A DNA stretch of 34,718 nucleotides, from contig WGEY01000077.1 of NCBI GenBank assembly GCA_015492495.1, positions 1-34,718 of the forward strand, written 5' to 3'. The notes below the pieces were generated by a model. It was not told the DNA's origin, ran no database searches, and saw only the letters and a list, made by a program, of their open reading frames with translations. The position numbers and the translations under genes are program-made. This DNA comes from Deltaproteobacteria bacterium (lineage in GTDB: Bacteria; Desulfobacterota; GWC2-55-46; DRQE01). Below, one piece after another: positions 9,517 to 19,346 of this stretch (position 1 is the stretch's first letter; each line of letters begins with the position of its first letter).

Positions 9517-10400
9517 GCGAGATCCCGCTTGTAAGTGTAGTCATACCCACTTACAACCGTCGGAGCAAGGTCACCGATGCCATAGACAGCGTGCTCTCGC
9601 AGGACTATCCTGCCATAGAGGTCGTGGTGGTGGACGACGGCTCCACCGACGGTACCGGGAAGCACGTTCAAGAACGTTACCACGGCCGGGTACGCTACAT
9701 ATACCAGGAGAACAGGGAAAAGAGCGCGGCGAGGAACAGGGGCATAAGGGAGGCACGGGGTGAGCTTCTCTCTATGCTCGATTCGGACGATCTCATGCTC
9801 GCCGGTGCCGTAAGATCCATGGTCGACTGCTTCCGCAGACACCCGGACGCCGATGCGGTCTACGGCTCGTCCCTGCGCCAGAGGGCCGGCACGGTGAAGG
9901 AGGAGGTAGACCGCAGGAAGTACCCCGACGGCGACATACTGCCCTTCTACCTCGAGGAACGGATCATAAACAACAATTCGTTCATGATAAAGAGGGGGCT
10001 CATGCTCAGGTACGGCATGTACCGCGAGGAGCTTACTAACCACGAGGACTTCGAGATGCTCCTGCGGCTTACGTCGAGGCTCAACTTCTACTTCTGCGGT
10101 GCGCCCGTCTGCATGGTGCGCAGGACCGAGGGCAGTGCGAAGGACGATTACGGAAAGATAATCGCACAGGGTGTAAGGGCCATGGACTGTCTGTTCTCGA
10201 CACCGGGCCTTCCAGGGAGACTGCTCCGGATGAAGAAGAGGCTTTATGCGGGCGAATGCCTGACCGTTGCGGCGGCATGCTACCGTGCCGGACGATACAG
10301 GCTCTTCCGTGACTACTACAGGATGGCGCTTTCGTATGATCCCAGGACGCTCTTCCGTCCGAGGTTCCTGAGGCGCTATATCGTAAGCCTAGCCAGATGA
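9513..10400 (+). CDS. Glycosyltransferase family 2
   Basis: PLVSVVIPTYNRRSKVTDAIDSVLSQDYPAIEVVVVDDGSTDGT...MLDSDD; 4-bp ATGA overlap with the upstream gene. Confidence 0.9.
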   Translation: MSEIPLVSVVIPTYNRRSKVTDAIDSVLSQDYPAIEVVVVDDGSTDGTGKHVQERYHGRVRYIYQENREKSAARNRGIREARGELLSMLDSDDLMLAGAVRSMVDCFRRHPDADAVYGSSLRQRAGTVKEEVDRRKYPDGDILPFYLEERIINNNSFMIKRGLMLRYGMYREELTNHEDFEMLLRLTSRLNFYFCGAPVCMVRRTEGSAKDDYGKIIAQGVRAMDCLFSTPGLPGRLLRMKKRLYAGECLTVAAACYRAGRYRLFRDYYRMALSYDPRTLFRPRFLRRYIVSLAR

Positions 10401-11350
10401 AGGAACTTTCAATTGTCATCGTAAACTGGAATACAAGGGACATACTCCTCAACTGCCTCGCCTCGGTCTATGAGACCGTCGGATCCACACTCGGAGACGG
10501 CCTCGAGGTCTGGGTGGTTGACAACGGTTCTACAGACGGGAGCGCCGCCGCCGTAAAGGAGCGCTTTTCTCGGGTGAGGCTCATAGAGAATACGACCAAC
10601 CTTGGTTTCGCAAGGGCCAACAACCAGGCGTTGAGGCGTGCCGGTGGAAGGTACGTAGTACTTCTGAACAGCGATACGGTCGTCACACATGGCGCGTTCG
10701 AGGAGATGATGGGGTTCATGGACAGGACCCCCGGCGCCGCTGTCTGCGGCCCGCAGCTTCTTAACGAGGACGGAACCAGGCAGAACTCCATCGCCAATGC
10801 GCCGACGCTTGCCACCGAGCTTCTTAACAAGAGCCTCTTGAGGAGGCTCTCTCCCGGAAGGTACCCGGGCAAGGAGCTTGATATCAAGGGGCCGATAGAG
10901 GTCGAGTCGGTCATAGGCGCGTGCATGGTCGTGAGAAAGGAGGCCATGGACCGGGTGGGCCTGCTGGACGAGGACTACTTTTTCTTTCTCGAGGAGACCG
11001 ACTGGTGCGAGAGGATGCGTAAAGACGGCTGGAAGGTGTTTCACCTTCCCGATGCCAGGGTATATCACCTCCAGGGGGCGAGCGCCGGAAAGGTCAATGT
11101 TAGGGCGAGGGTCGAATACTGGAGGTCGCGTTATACCTTCTTTGCCAAGCACAGGTCCGCCGCGGCGAGGGCGGCTCTCAGGGCGGGGCTCCTTGCAAAG
11201 CTTTTGATGAACATGCCGGCATCGGTGCTTCATAACGTACTAACGCTCTTCACCTCGGCAAAGGCCAGGGGAAGGCTCAATCTCAACGCAACGCTTGTTG
11301 CGTGGCACATCCTTGGTTGCCCCAAGCGGTGGGGGCTTAAGGGGATGTAG
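10397..11350 (+). CDS. Glycosyltransferase family 2 (rhamnosyltransferase-like)
   Basis: LSIVIVNWNTRDILLNCLASVYE...VVDNGSTDGS...LLNSDTVV...GPQLLNEDGTRQ...DEDYFFFLEETDWCERMRKDGWKVFHLPDARVYHLQGASAG; 4-bp overlap with the upstream gene. Confidence 0.9.
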   Translation: MKELSIVIVNWNTRDILLNCLASVYETVGSTLGDGLEVWVVDNGSTDGSAAAVKERFSRVRLIENTTNLGFARANNQALRRAGGRYVVLLNSDTVVTHGAFEEMMGFMDRTPGAAVCGPQLLNEDGTRQNSIANAPTLATELLNKSLLRRLSPGRYPGKELDIKGPIEVESVIGACMVVRKEAMDRVGLLDEDYFFFLEETDWCERMRKDGWKVFHLPDARVYHLQGASAGKVNVRARVEYWRSRYTFFAKHRSAAARAALRAGLLAKLLMNMPASVLHNVLTLFTSAKARGRLNLNATLVAWHILGCPKRWGLKGM

Positions 11351-11540
11351 CCGTACGGTTCCTGGAGGGGCACCGGGTGTAACGAAGGCAAGGGCCGTTC
11401 CGGCGTACGACCGGCGCGCCGTCCTTCGGTCTTCGGTGGTGTGGTTTTTACAGCCGGGATGTGTTAAATTGTCAAGAGGTTGGATGGTGTTTCGGCTTGG
11501 AATGGCGATACAGCATTAAGCAGGTCGGATTGGAAAGAGT

Positions 11541-12470
11541 ATGGAACGGTGCGATCCGCTCGTAACGGTGGTAGTCCCTGCTTACAATCATGAGGACTAT
11601 GTGACAGAGTGTCTTTCCAGCATAGTCGAACAGGACTATCCTAGCCTGGAGCTGATAGTCATCAACGATGGTTCAACGGACTCTACCGCTGCAAGGATAA
11701 AGGAGTTCATGGCAGGGAGATGTGCTGGCTTCAGATACATCTCCAAGGAAAACGAGGGTCTCGTCAGAACACTGAACATGGGGCTTTCGCTCGCAAAAGG
11801 GAAGTACTTCTGTCAGATCGGCTCCGACGATCTTCTTGTGCCCGGCAGTATACGCAGCAGGGTTGAGTTTCTGGAGACCCACCCGGATGTGGACGTCGTG
11901 TTTGCGGATGCCTATCTCATGTACGGCCGCAAGAAGACCACGGAGCGACTTTACGGCACGGCCAAGCGTGGATACAGGAGCGCCGAGCACACGCTTAAGG
12001 ATCTTTTGACAAGGGATGCAAGGATATTTCTACCTACGGGCATGTTCAAAAGGACCCTGCTCAAAGCCCTCGGCGGCTTTGACGAGGACTTCACCTGGTG
12101 CGAGGATACCTTCATGAAGTACATGGTGGCGCTTCATGCGCGGGTGGAGTATCTCGACAAGGTGGTGATGTACCACCGTAAGCACGACTCGAACGTATCG
12201 GGCAGTTGGTTGAGGATAATGCCCGATAAGATACTGGCTATGGAGAAGCTCCATGCCATGGTCGAGAGAGGGCCGCTCAAAAGACTTGTGGAAGACAAGC
12301 TATACAAGTACAACTTAAAGTACTTCGAGAAAGGAATGAAGAGTGAAGTGGACAGCGACAGGCTCACGGCGGCGCTTGAAAATGCGATCAGGATACGCCC
12401 CTATGCCTCCAAGTCCCTGTACTACAGGTTGTTTGTTGCGTTGGGAAGGATCTTCAGTAGCGGCCCTTGA
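11541..12470 (+). CDS. Glycosyltransferase family 2
   Basis: PLVTVVVPAYNHEDYVTECLSSIVEQDYPSLELIVINDGSTDST...IGSDDLLVPGS. Confidence 0.9.
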   Translation: MERCDPLVTVVVPAYNHEDYVTECLSSIVEQDYPSLELIVINDGSTDSTAARIKEFMAGRCAGFRYISKENEGLVRTLNMGLSLAKGKYFCQIGSDDLLVPGSIRSRVEFLETHPDVDVVFADAYLMYGRKKTTERLYGTAKRGYRSAEHTLKDLLTRDARIFLPTGMFKRTLLKALGGFDEDFTWCEDTFMKYMVALHARVEYLDKVVMYHRKHDSNVSGSWLRIMPDKILAMEKLHAMVERGPLKRLVEDKLYKYNLKYFEKGMKSEVDSDRLTAALENAIRIRPYASKSLYYRLFVALGRIFSSGP

Positions 12471-12601
12471 CTTGATATGGTTGCCGCCAATATCGTCCGT
12501 TGTTATGCCTGAATGGTGCTGTCCCTCGGTGTTCCTTATTTAGATCCGGGGCTGTAAAGGTGCGTTAATAGACATATATCTTCAACAGTTTACAGGTCTG
12601 T

Positions 12602-12742
12602 ATGGCAGATTCATTCGAAAAGGCTCTGAGAGAAGTCCGCCATGGAAGTTACAGCGCGCCTGCACACCCCGGCACAGTGCCTTTGGACAGGCGCGGATAC
12701 AATGGTCGTCTTACCATGCCGTCGCGGCCGGACCGGCGGTAA
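12602..12742 (+). CDS. Possible 46-aa small protein
   Basis: Hand translation: MADSFEKALREVRHGSYSAPAHPGTVPLDRRGYNGRLTMPSRPDRR*; lies in an intergenic gap; no convincing Shine-Dalgarno; absent from the ORF track because of length. Confidence 0.2.
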   Translation: MADSFEKALREVRHGSYSAPAHPGTVPLDRRGYNGRLTMPSRPDRR

Positions 12743-12753
12743 AGCTTTGTCGG

Positions 12754-14316
12754 ATGCGTAACGATCTTGGAAAGATTCCCTGTAGACCCCCTTCCTTGTC
12801 GCCGACCGAAAGCATAACCCGGATCATGGAGTCCATCGACAAGAACGGCTCCTGCGTAAGAAGGCTGGGAGACAAGCGGGAGGTATGGAGGGTCGGATGC
12901 GGAAGCCGCGTCTTCTATGTCAAGCGTTCATTTTACAGGGGATGGGTGCAGAGGATCCGGGCGCTCTTCCGGCGTACGGGTACGAGGCGCGAGGCCGACC
13001 TCATAGGCGAGCTCCATGAAAGGGGGATACCGGTTCCGACCCTCGTCGCCACAGGGGTGGAGAGATCCGGCGGACTGATCACCGGGGAGTACATCATCAC
13101 CGAGGAGGTCGCCGGCAGCGAATCCTTGAGGGATTTTTTCTTCACCACCTTCAGAAAGCTTCCCAGGGCCGAGAAAAAGAAGGCGGTGGAGGACTTCGCT
13201 GTGTTCATCCGCCGCCTGCACGACAGCGGTGTGGTGCACAAGGACCTCCACATGGGCAACGTGCTCATCGGGCGCGACAGGGACCGTTACGGCTTCCACC
13301 TTCTCGACTTGAACGAGGTCGAGCTCAAAAGCGGAATCACCCTTGCCCAGCGCTGGGAGAATCTGGTCCTCGTAAACATCAACTTCATCAACAACGTCGA
13401 GGACTCGCTCAGGTTCCATTTCCTCAAACACTACTCGAGTGGGCTTTTGAACGGGAGGGAGGAGCTCAGAAAGGTCGCTGCCGAGATAGAGAAGGGTTCG
13501 CTTTCACTCGCCTCCTCCGTATGGAAGAAGAAGGCAAAGAGGTGCATGGGGACGAACAGGCTCTTTGTCGCCACCAGGTACGGCGGGCTCAGGGTCAACC
13601 TCAAGAGAGACTGGGACGGGGTCGAGGGGCTTTCGCGGGTGATTGCCTCGCCGGATGCATTCCTGGACGGCGGGGATTCGGTCATATACAAGGACGGCAG
13701 GACGGTGAAGGCGGCCATGGTCGAACTGGACGGGGGCGGGAAGGTGTTCCTCAAGCGCTACAACAGAAAGGGTGCCTTTCATACACTCAAGAACGTCTTC
13801 CGCAGCTCGAGGGCGAGGAAGGTATGGCAGAAGGGTTATGCAGCGGAACTCAGGGGGTTGAGGATACCCGCCCCTGTTGCATTGATCGAAGAGAGGAGGT
13901 TCAGGCTCCTTTTGAGAAGCTACGTGATAACCGAGTTCATAGACGATGCAACGAGGCTGAACGACTTCGTGGAGCAGGGCATGAAGGAGCGGGTCGACTG
14001 CGGGGTGCTCATGCATGCGCTGGGCCGCGAGATAGGCGGCATGCACAGGCTCGGCTGGTTTCACGGGGACCTAAAGTGGAACAATATACTCGTCGGTCCT
14101 GGCACGGTGTTCTGGTTCCTCGACATAGACGGAAGCATGGTGAAGGGCGGTCTTACGGACGCCGATGTCGCAAAGGACCTCGGTCGTTTCATGCGCGACA
14201 TGGACAAAAGTCCGCTCGGGAAGGAAGAAAAGATAAGGTTCATCCATGGTTACCTGGCACGGAATCCGTCGTCCAGCCGTGCCGTACTGAGACTCCTCGA
14301 AGGAGCGGTGCAATAG
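12754..14316 (+). CDS. Two-domain LPS-kinase-like (KdkA/InaA/WaaP superfamily) protein, tandem kinase domains
   Basis: Domain 1: FYVKRSFYRG...VVHKDLHMGNVLI...FHLLDLNEVEL. Domain 2: VFLKRYNRKG...GWFHGDLKWNNILV...FWFLDIDGSMV. Each has a Lys, HxDxxxxN and metal-binding Asp. The true start may be ATG 12826. Confidence 0.82.
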   Translation: MRNDLGKIPCRPPSLSPTESITRIMESIDKNGSCVRRLGDKREVWRVGCGSRVFYVKRSFYRGWVQRIRALFRRTGTRREADLIGELHERGIPVPTLVATGVERSGGLITGEYIITEEVAGSESLRDFFFTTFRKLPRAEKKKAVEDFAVFIRRLHDSGVVHKDLHMGNVLIGRDRDRYGFHLLDLNEVELKSGITLAQRWENLVLVNINFINNVEDSLRFHFLKHYSSGLLNGREELRKVAAEIEKGSLSLASSVWKKKAKRCMGTNRLFVATRYGGLRVNLKRDWDGVEGLSRVIASPDAFLDGGDSVIYKDGRTVKAAMVELDGGGKVFLKRYNRKGAFHTLKNVFRSSRARKVWQKGYAAELRGLRIPAPVALIEERRFRLLLRSYVITEFIDDATRLNDFVEQGMKERVDCGVLMHALGREIGGMHRLGWFHGDLKWNNILVGPGTVFWFLDIDGSMVKGGLTDADVAKDLGRFMRDMDKSPLGKEEKIRFIHGYLARNPSSSRAVLRLLEGAVQ

Positions 14317-14318
14317 GC

Positions 14319-15158
14319 ATGCGTCTGGTGCGACATAACGGACTTGTGGTAAACGAGGAGTTCCTCGATGTGTTGAAGGATGCCGGGCTCGACGGTTTTT
14401 CGAGCCTCATGGGCTTCAGCGGCGGCATGCTCTTCAAGAGAAAGAAGACGAGGTCCATCGTAAGGTTCGAGGCGGGCAGGGGGGAGCGTAAGAGGGCGTT
14501 TTACCTCAAGCGCCATTACCGTTCGAGGGGTGAGAGGATGAAGAGGCTTATTCCCGGGGCCCTGGTCGAGGATGGACTGAATGAATGGGAGAAGATGATA
14601 CTCCTCTCGGAACTCGGTTTTCCCACGATGGTCCCTGTAGCCTATGGAGAAGGGAACGAGAACGGGCGGCCCGCCTCGCTAACCCTTACCGAGGAGCTCT
14701 ATGACACCGTAAGGGTCGAGGAGTTCATACCCACGCTCTCCTTCGAGCGTTCGGGCATGGAAGGGGTGATGGAGAAGAGGAGGCTCATAAAGAGGATAGC
14801 CAGGCTTGCCAGGAGGTTCCATGACATGGGATTCAACCACCAGGACTTCTACCTCGGCCACTTCTTCATAAGGCCCGCAACCGGAGAGCTCTTCATGGTA
14901 GACCTGCAGAGGGTCCAGAGGAGGAACAGCCCGCGCAGGAGATGGATCATAAAGGACCTTGCACAGCTGGTCTTCTCTGCGCAGGGCATTGAAAACTTCA
15001 CCGCCTCAGACCTTGTACGTTTCGGACACGCCTATGCCGGAAGGAGCAGGTTCAACGACGAGGACAGGGAGATGATCAAAAGGATACTCGAAAAGTCCAG
15101 GAGGATCGCGGAACATACGGTAAAGCTCTTGGAGCGCAGGGCGAGGGAGGGACGGTGA
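14319..15158 (+). CDS. WaaP-like LPS (heptose) kinase
   Basis: RAFYLKRHYRSRGERMKRLIPGA...NEWEKMILLSELGFPTMVPVAYGE...GFNHQDFYLGHFFIRP...LFMVDLQRVQRR, matching the WaaP-type H-x-D-x-Y-hydrophobic-x-H and D-L-x-R arrangement. Start at ATG 14319, not the ORF-track 13521. Confidence 0.85.
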   Translation: MRLVRHNGLVVNEEFLDVLKDAGLDGFSSLMGFSGGMLFKRKKTRSIVRFEAGRGERKRAFYLKRHYRSRGERMKRLIPGALVEDGLNEWEKMILLSELGFPTMVPVAYGEGNENGRPASLTLTEELYDTVRVEEFIPTLSFERSGMEGVMEKRRLIKRIARLARRFHDMGFNHQDFYLGHFFIRPATGELFMVDLQRVQRRNSPRRRWIIKDLAQLVFSAQGIENFTASDLVRFGHAYAGRSRFNDEDREMIKRILEKSRRIAEHTVKLLERRAREGR

Positions 15159-16156
15159 ACTACGAGGAGTTGGAGGGAAGAAGGTACGTCTTCCTGGTTA
15201 CAGGAGGGGCCGGCTTCATAGGTTCGAACCTTGCAATAAGGCTCCTTGAAAAGGGGCAGGCGGTGGTTTTGCTCGACAACTTCTCGACCGGGAGGCGCGA
15301 GAACATCCGGGATATCGAGGAGTTCATGGTCGAAAACGGTATCCCAGGGGAAAGCTTCCGTCTTATCGAAGGCGATATAAGGGAGCAGGAGGTGTGCCTT
15401 CACGCCGCACGGGGTGTGGACTTCGTCCTGCACAACGCGGCCCTGGGCTCCGTGCCGCGTTCCATAGAAGACCCCGTGGCCTCAACCGAGGCGAACGTCG
15501 TCGGTACGGTGAACATGCTTGTTGCCGCAAAAAAGAACCGCGTGAAGAGGTTTGTGTATGCATCGAGCTCGTCCGTCTACGGAGACGCAGAGGGGCTGCC
15601 GAAGCGCGAGGGCGAGGAGGGCAGGCCCCTTTCACCGTACGCCGTAACCAAGGTCGCCGACGAGCTGTACGCAACATGTTTCCAGGATGTGTACGGGCTC
15701 GAGGTGGTGGGGCTCCGCTACTTCAATGTCTTTGGTCCGAGGCAGGACGCCTCTTCGCCGTACGCCGCCGTGATACCCATATTCATAGGGAAGCTACTGC
15801 GCAACGAGCCACCGACCATAAACGGCGACGGAGAGACCACGAGGGACTTTACATACGTAGAAAACGCGGTCCAGGCCAACATAAAGGCCGCCCTGGCGGG
15901 TAGAGAGGCAACAGGAAAGGTCTACAACATAGCCTGCTCCAGGAGGGTGTCGCTGAACGAGCTCTATCAAAAGATAGCCGACCTCCTGGGAAAGGATATA
16001 GCACCGGTTTACGGTCCCGAGAGGAAGGGGGACGTGCGCCACAGCCTTGCGGATATCACCATGGCAAGAACCCTCTTAGGGTACGAACCCGAAATAGACT
16101 TCGAAAGGGGCCTCGAGCTTTCCATAGACTGGTACAGGAAGAACCTCGGGGCGTGA
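15155..16156 (+). CDS. NAD-dependent nucleotide-sugar epimerase (extended SDR, WbpP/GalE-like)
   Basis: FLVTGGAGFIGSNLAIRLLEKGQAVVLLDNFSTG...YASSSSVYGD...SPYAVTKVADELY; GTGA overlap with the upstream gene. Confidence 0.9.
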   Translation: MNYEELEGRRYVFLVTGGAGFIGSNLAIRLLEKGQAVVLLDNFSTGRRENIRDIEEFMVENGIPGESFRLIEGDIREQEVCLHAARGVDFVLHNAALGSVPRSIEDPVASTEANVVGTVNMLVAAKKNRVKRFVYASSSSVYGDAEGLPKREGEEGRPLSPYAVTKVADELYATCFQDVYGLEVVGLRYFNVFGPRQDASSPYAAVIPIFIGKLLRNEPPTINGDGETTRDFTYVENAVQANIKAALAGREATGKVYNIACSRRVSLNELYQKIADLLGKDIAPVYGPERKGDVRHSLADITMARTLLGYEPEIDFERGLELSIDWYRKNLGA

Positions 16157-16161
16157 TCGAT

Positions 16162-16191
16162 TTGTAAGTACGGCGTGGAATATGTTATAAG
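16162..16191 (+). promoter_or_regulatory. Possible sigma-70-type promoter upstream of hldA/rfaE1
   Basis: TTGTAA-18 nt-TATAAG immediately upstream of CDS 16237. Confidence 0.35.
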
Positions 16192-16236
16192 ACATCTTCG
16201 CGGCCAGCCGGGCCGCATATCCACGACCGGGCGTAT

Positions 16237-17250
16237 ATGCAGAGACTTCTAAGCACAAAGAAGGCACGTTCCATAATAGGAAGGTTCAGTGATTCAGGGG
16301 TGCTTGTAATAGGCGACCTCATAATGGATCACTTCATATGGGGCAGTGTGACACGCATCTCACCCGAGGCCCCGGTGCCGGTCGTCGAGGTGACAGAGGA
16401 AACTCTCCTTCTCGGCGGGAGCGCCAACGTGGTGAACAACGTCCACAGCCTGGGCGGAAGGTGTTACGTCGGCGGGGTCGTGGGAAGGGATGAGGACGGT
16501 CGACGGATGATCAGGGAGATCAAGCGCAGGGGTATATCGGCAAACGGTGTGATAGTTGATCCCGGACGTCCAACGACCATCAAGACACGTGTCATAGCCC
16601 ACCACCAGCAGGTCGTGAGGTTCGACAGGGAGAGGAAGGCCCCCCTGCGAAGTGAGGCGGTCGCAAGGGTGCTCGACTACATAAAGAAGGTCATAAGGTA
16701 TGCCGATGTGGTTGTCGTATCCGACTATGCAAAGGGGCTGGTGACCGAGGAGCTTGTCTCAACGGTAAGGGGGCTGTGCGAGAGGCTCAGAAAGCCGCTC
16801 GTGGTGGATCCCAAGGTCGAGCACTTCGATTTTTATAAAGGGGCCACAGTTGTAACACCGAACAACATCGAGGCGAGCCTCGCCTCGGGTATTGAGATAA
16901 AGGACGAGACAAGCCTCAGGAAGGCGGGGCGTGCGCTCATTGAAAGGTTGGGCTGCAGGGCGCTTCTCATAACCAGGGGCGAACACGGGATGAGCCTCTT
17001 CGAGGACGGCTCTGAGACGCACATACCGACGGTGGCCAAGGAGGTCTTCGACGTCAGCGGGGCCGGGGACACGGTCGTCGGGGTGATGGCGCTGGCCCTC
17101 GCTGCGGGGGCGAGCTTCAGGGAGGCGGCGGTGCTGGCCAACCTGGCCGCCGGTTGCGTGGTGGAGAAGGTCGGTACGGCGACCGTAAGCCCGGACGAGC
17201 TCATGGACGCCGTCTCTTCAGGGCTTGTGCCGCGCGACATGGGTGACTGA
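16237..17250 (+). CDS. rfaE1: D-glycero-beta-D-manno-heptose-7-phosphate kinase (RfaE domain I, PfkB family)
   Basis: VLVIGDLIMDHFIWGSVTRISPEAPVPVVEVTEETLLLGGSANVVNNVHSLGG...VFDVSGAGDTVVGVMALALAAG. Confidence 0.9.
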   Translation: MQRLLSTKKARSIIGRFSDSGVLVIGDLIMDHFIWGSVTRISPEAPVPVVEVTEETLLLGGSANVVNNVHSLGGRCYVGGVVGRDEDGRRMIREIKRRGISANGVIVDPGRPTTIKTRVIAHHQQVVRFDRERKAPLRSEAVARVLDYIKKVIRYADVVVVSDYAKGLVTEELVSTVRGLCERLRKPLVVDPKVEHFDFYKGATVVTPNNIEASLASGIEIKDETSLRKAGRALIERLGCRALLITRGEHGMSLFEDGSETHIPTVAKEVFDVSGAGDTVVGVMALALAAGASFREAAVLANLAAGCVVEKVGTATVSPDELMDAVSSGLVPRDMGD

Positions 17251-17252
17251 TC

Positions 17253-17795
17253 ATGCGTCCGGCCAAGGTCGATCCGGTAAAGCTCGTTTCTAGCGTCATT
17301 TCAGGTGACCCGGCTCTCATGGAAGTTGCGCTCGGGAAGCTGGAGAGTAGCTTCGGCAGGCTTGATTACCTCAGCCCTATCCTGCCCTTTGACAGGACCG
17401 GGTATTACGAGGCCGAAATGGGCAGGGATCTCTTAAGAAGGATCGTCTCGTTCGAAGAACTCATCGAGCCGGGGGAGCTTGCGGAGATAAAGCTTCGCAC
17501 GAACTCCGTTGAAGACGACTTTCTTTCGCAAGGAGGCAAGAGGCGGGTGAACGTGGATCCGGGATATCTGACGCTTCATAACCTTGTTCTCGCATCGTGC
17601 AAGAACTTCGCGCACAGGGTGTATATCGGCCGTGGCGTATATGCCGAGGTCACTCTTCTTTACCGCAAGGACTGCTACAGGCCGCTTGAGTGGACATACC
17701 CGGATTACCGTGACGGGACCATGAGAGGGATATTCAAGGAGATAAGGGCCCTTTATGCAAGGAGGCTCGGGAGGGGAGGCAAGGGTGTGCAGTAG
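17253..17795 (+). CDS. DUF4416 family protein
   Basis: DYLSPILPFDRTGYYEAEMG...SFEELIEPGELAEIKLRTNSVEDDF...RRVNVDPGYLTLHNLVLASCKNFAHRVYIGRGVYAEVTLLY...WTYPDYR. Confidence 0.82.
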   Translation: MRPAKVDPVKLVSSVISGDPALMEVALGKLESSFGRLDYLSPILPFDRTGYYEAEMGRDLLRRIVSFEELIEPGELAEIKLRTNSVEDDFLSQGGKRRVNVDPGYLTLHNLVLASCKNFAHRVYIGRGVYAEVTLLYRKDCYRPLEWTYPDYRDGTMRGIFKEIRALYARRLGRGGKGVQ

Positions 17796-17796
17796 C

Positions 17797-18681
17797 ATGA
17801 CAGGTTACGGCAGGGCCGAGTTTTCATTGGCGGCCGGGGAAGGGTACGGGGCTGCGCAGGGCTGCGTCGTCGAGGTGAAGTCCCTGAACCACCGGTACCT
17901 CGACATAAACGTGCGCATGCCGGAGAGGTTTTATCCGCTCGAATGGCGCATCAGGGAGCGTATAAAGAAGAGGTTTTCCAGGGGATCCTTCTCCGTCTAC
18001 ATAACCTATGCCTCCTACGCCGCGGAGGCGTTGAGGCTGAATGTACCTGCGGCCGAGGCGTACCTTGACGCAGCCAGGGTGCTGAAGGAGAGGTTCGGGG
18101 TCCCTGGCGAGGTCGATGTATCCGTGCTCCTCAGGTTGAAGGAGGTCTTCTCTTCGGCAGAGGCACCGGGGGCTAGCGTCGAAGATGACTGGAAGGCCCT
18201 TGTCGCGGCACTCGACGAAGCGCTGGATGCGCTCTCCGCGATGAGGAGGAGGGAGGGCGAGGCGTTGAGAGAGGATATAGATGCGAGGCTCAAGGTCCTG
18301 GAAGGGCTTTCAGAGCTCATAGAAAGGCGGGTGCCGGAGGCGGTGGTCAGGTACAGGGAGAGGCTTGCGAGGGAGATAAGGGCGCTTGTTGAGGGCGGGG
18401 ATGTGGATGATGCGAGGATACTAACCGAGGCGGCCGTCTTTGCGGAAAGGACCGATGTGTCCGAGGAGCTGGTGAGGTTTTCAAGCCACATAAAACAGAT
18501 GCGCCGCTACATAGGCCGGGACGAGGCCGTGGGCAGAAGGCTTGACTTCTTGTGCCAGGAGCTGCTGAGGGAGGCGAATACAATAGGGGCGAAGTCGCAG
18601 GATGTGGAAATAACGCAGACCGTGGTGGAGATAAAGGGGGAGCTTGAAAAGATAAGGGAGCAGGTCCAGAACATAGAGTGA
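17797..18681 (+). CDS. YicC-like family protein
   Basis: MTGYGRAEF...VEVKSLNHRYLDINVRMPERFYPLEWRIRERIKKRFSRGSFSVYI...GRRLDFLCQELLREANTIGAKSQDVEITQTVVEIKGELEKIREQVQNIE. Start 17797 preferred over 17755. Confidence 0.92.
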   Translation: MTGYGRAEFSLAAGEGYGAAQGCVVEVKSLNHRYLDINVRMPERFYPLEWRIRERIKKRFSRGSFSVYITYASYAAEALRLNVPAAEAYLDAARVLKERFGVPGEVDVSVLLRLKEVFSSAEAPGASVEDDWKALVAALDEALDALSAMRRREGEALREDIDARLKVLEGLSELIERRVPEAVVRYRERLAREIRALVEGGDVDDARILTEAAVFAERTDVSEELVRFSSHIKQMRRYIGRDEAVGRRLDFLCQELLREANTIGAKSQDVEITQTVVEIKGELEKIREQVQNIE

Positions 18682-18712
18682 GCCCTGGACCTGTGGCCAG
18701 CTGGAGGAGACG

Positions 18713-19327
18713 TTGCGGAGGAGCGGAAAACTATTCGTTGTGTCAGGACCGTCTGGTGCCGGTAAGAGCACGTTGAGCAAAAAGGTGGTTGACTTTTTTG
18801 ATGATTTGAGGTTTTCTATATCCTACACTACCAGGAGACCACGCCAGGGCGAGGTCGACGGTGTTGACTACCGGTTCGTCGACGACGAACGGTTTGAAGA
18901 AATGGTCGAGAGGGGCGAGTTCATCGAGCACGCCTGCGTGCACGGCAAAAAATACGGGACGGCCGAAAAGGACATAAAGGAGATACTCGCAAATGGCATG
19001 GACGTCCTGCTCGATATAGACGTCCAGGGCGCCGAGCAGCTCGCAGAAAAGATAGGCTCCGGCGTATACATATTCGTGCTGCCCCCTTCCATGGAGGAGT
19101 GCAGAAAGAGGCTCATGAAAAGGGGTGACATCGGGCCGGAGGATATCGAGAAGAGGTTACGGACCGCATTTGAAGAGATAAAGAAGGCTGCTGACTACGA
19201 CTACATAATAATCAATGATGACCTTGACGGCGCCTTCGAGAGGTTGAAGGCCATAATAATAGCCGAGAGGTCGAGAAAGGAATCGCTCATTGAAGATGTC
19301 GAGCGGATCCTGAGATCAGCCAAGTGA
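18713..19327 (+). CDS. gmk: Guanylate kinase
   Basis: [20 protein letters not shown]...[20 protein letters not shown]...[14 protein letters not shown]...[14 protein letters not shown] start with ggagg-type ribosome binding site. Confidence 0.95.
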   Translation: MRRSGKLFVVSGPSGAGKSTLSKKVVDFFDDLRFSISYTTRRPRQGEVDGVDYRFVDDERFEEMVERGEFIEHACVHGKKYGTAEKDIKEILANGMDVLLDIDVQGAEQLAEKIGSGVYIFVLPPSMEECRKRLMKRGDIGPEDIEKRLRTAFEEIKKAADYDYIIINDDLDGAFERLKAIIIAERSRKESLIEDVERILRSAK

Positions 19328-19346
19328 AGTAAGGGAGGTACGTTAC

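Noticed and set aside
13521-14318. N-terminal 266 residues of the ORF-track protein 13521-15158
   Set aside because: Alternative-frame read-through of the double-kinase gene; the real WaaP-like protein starts at ATG 14319.
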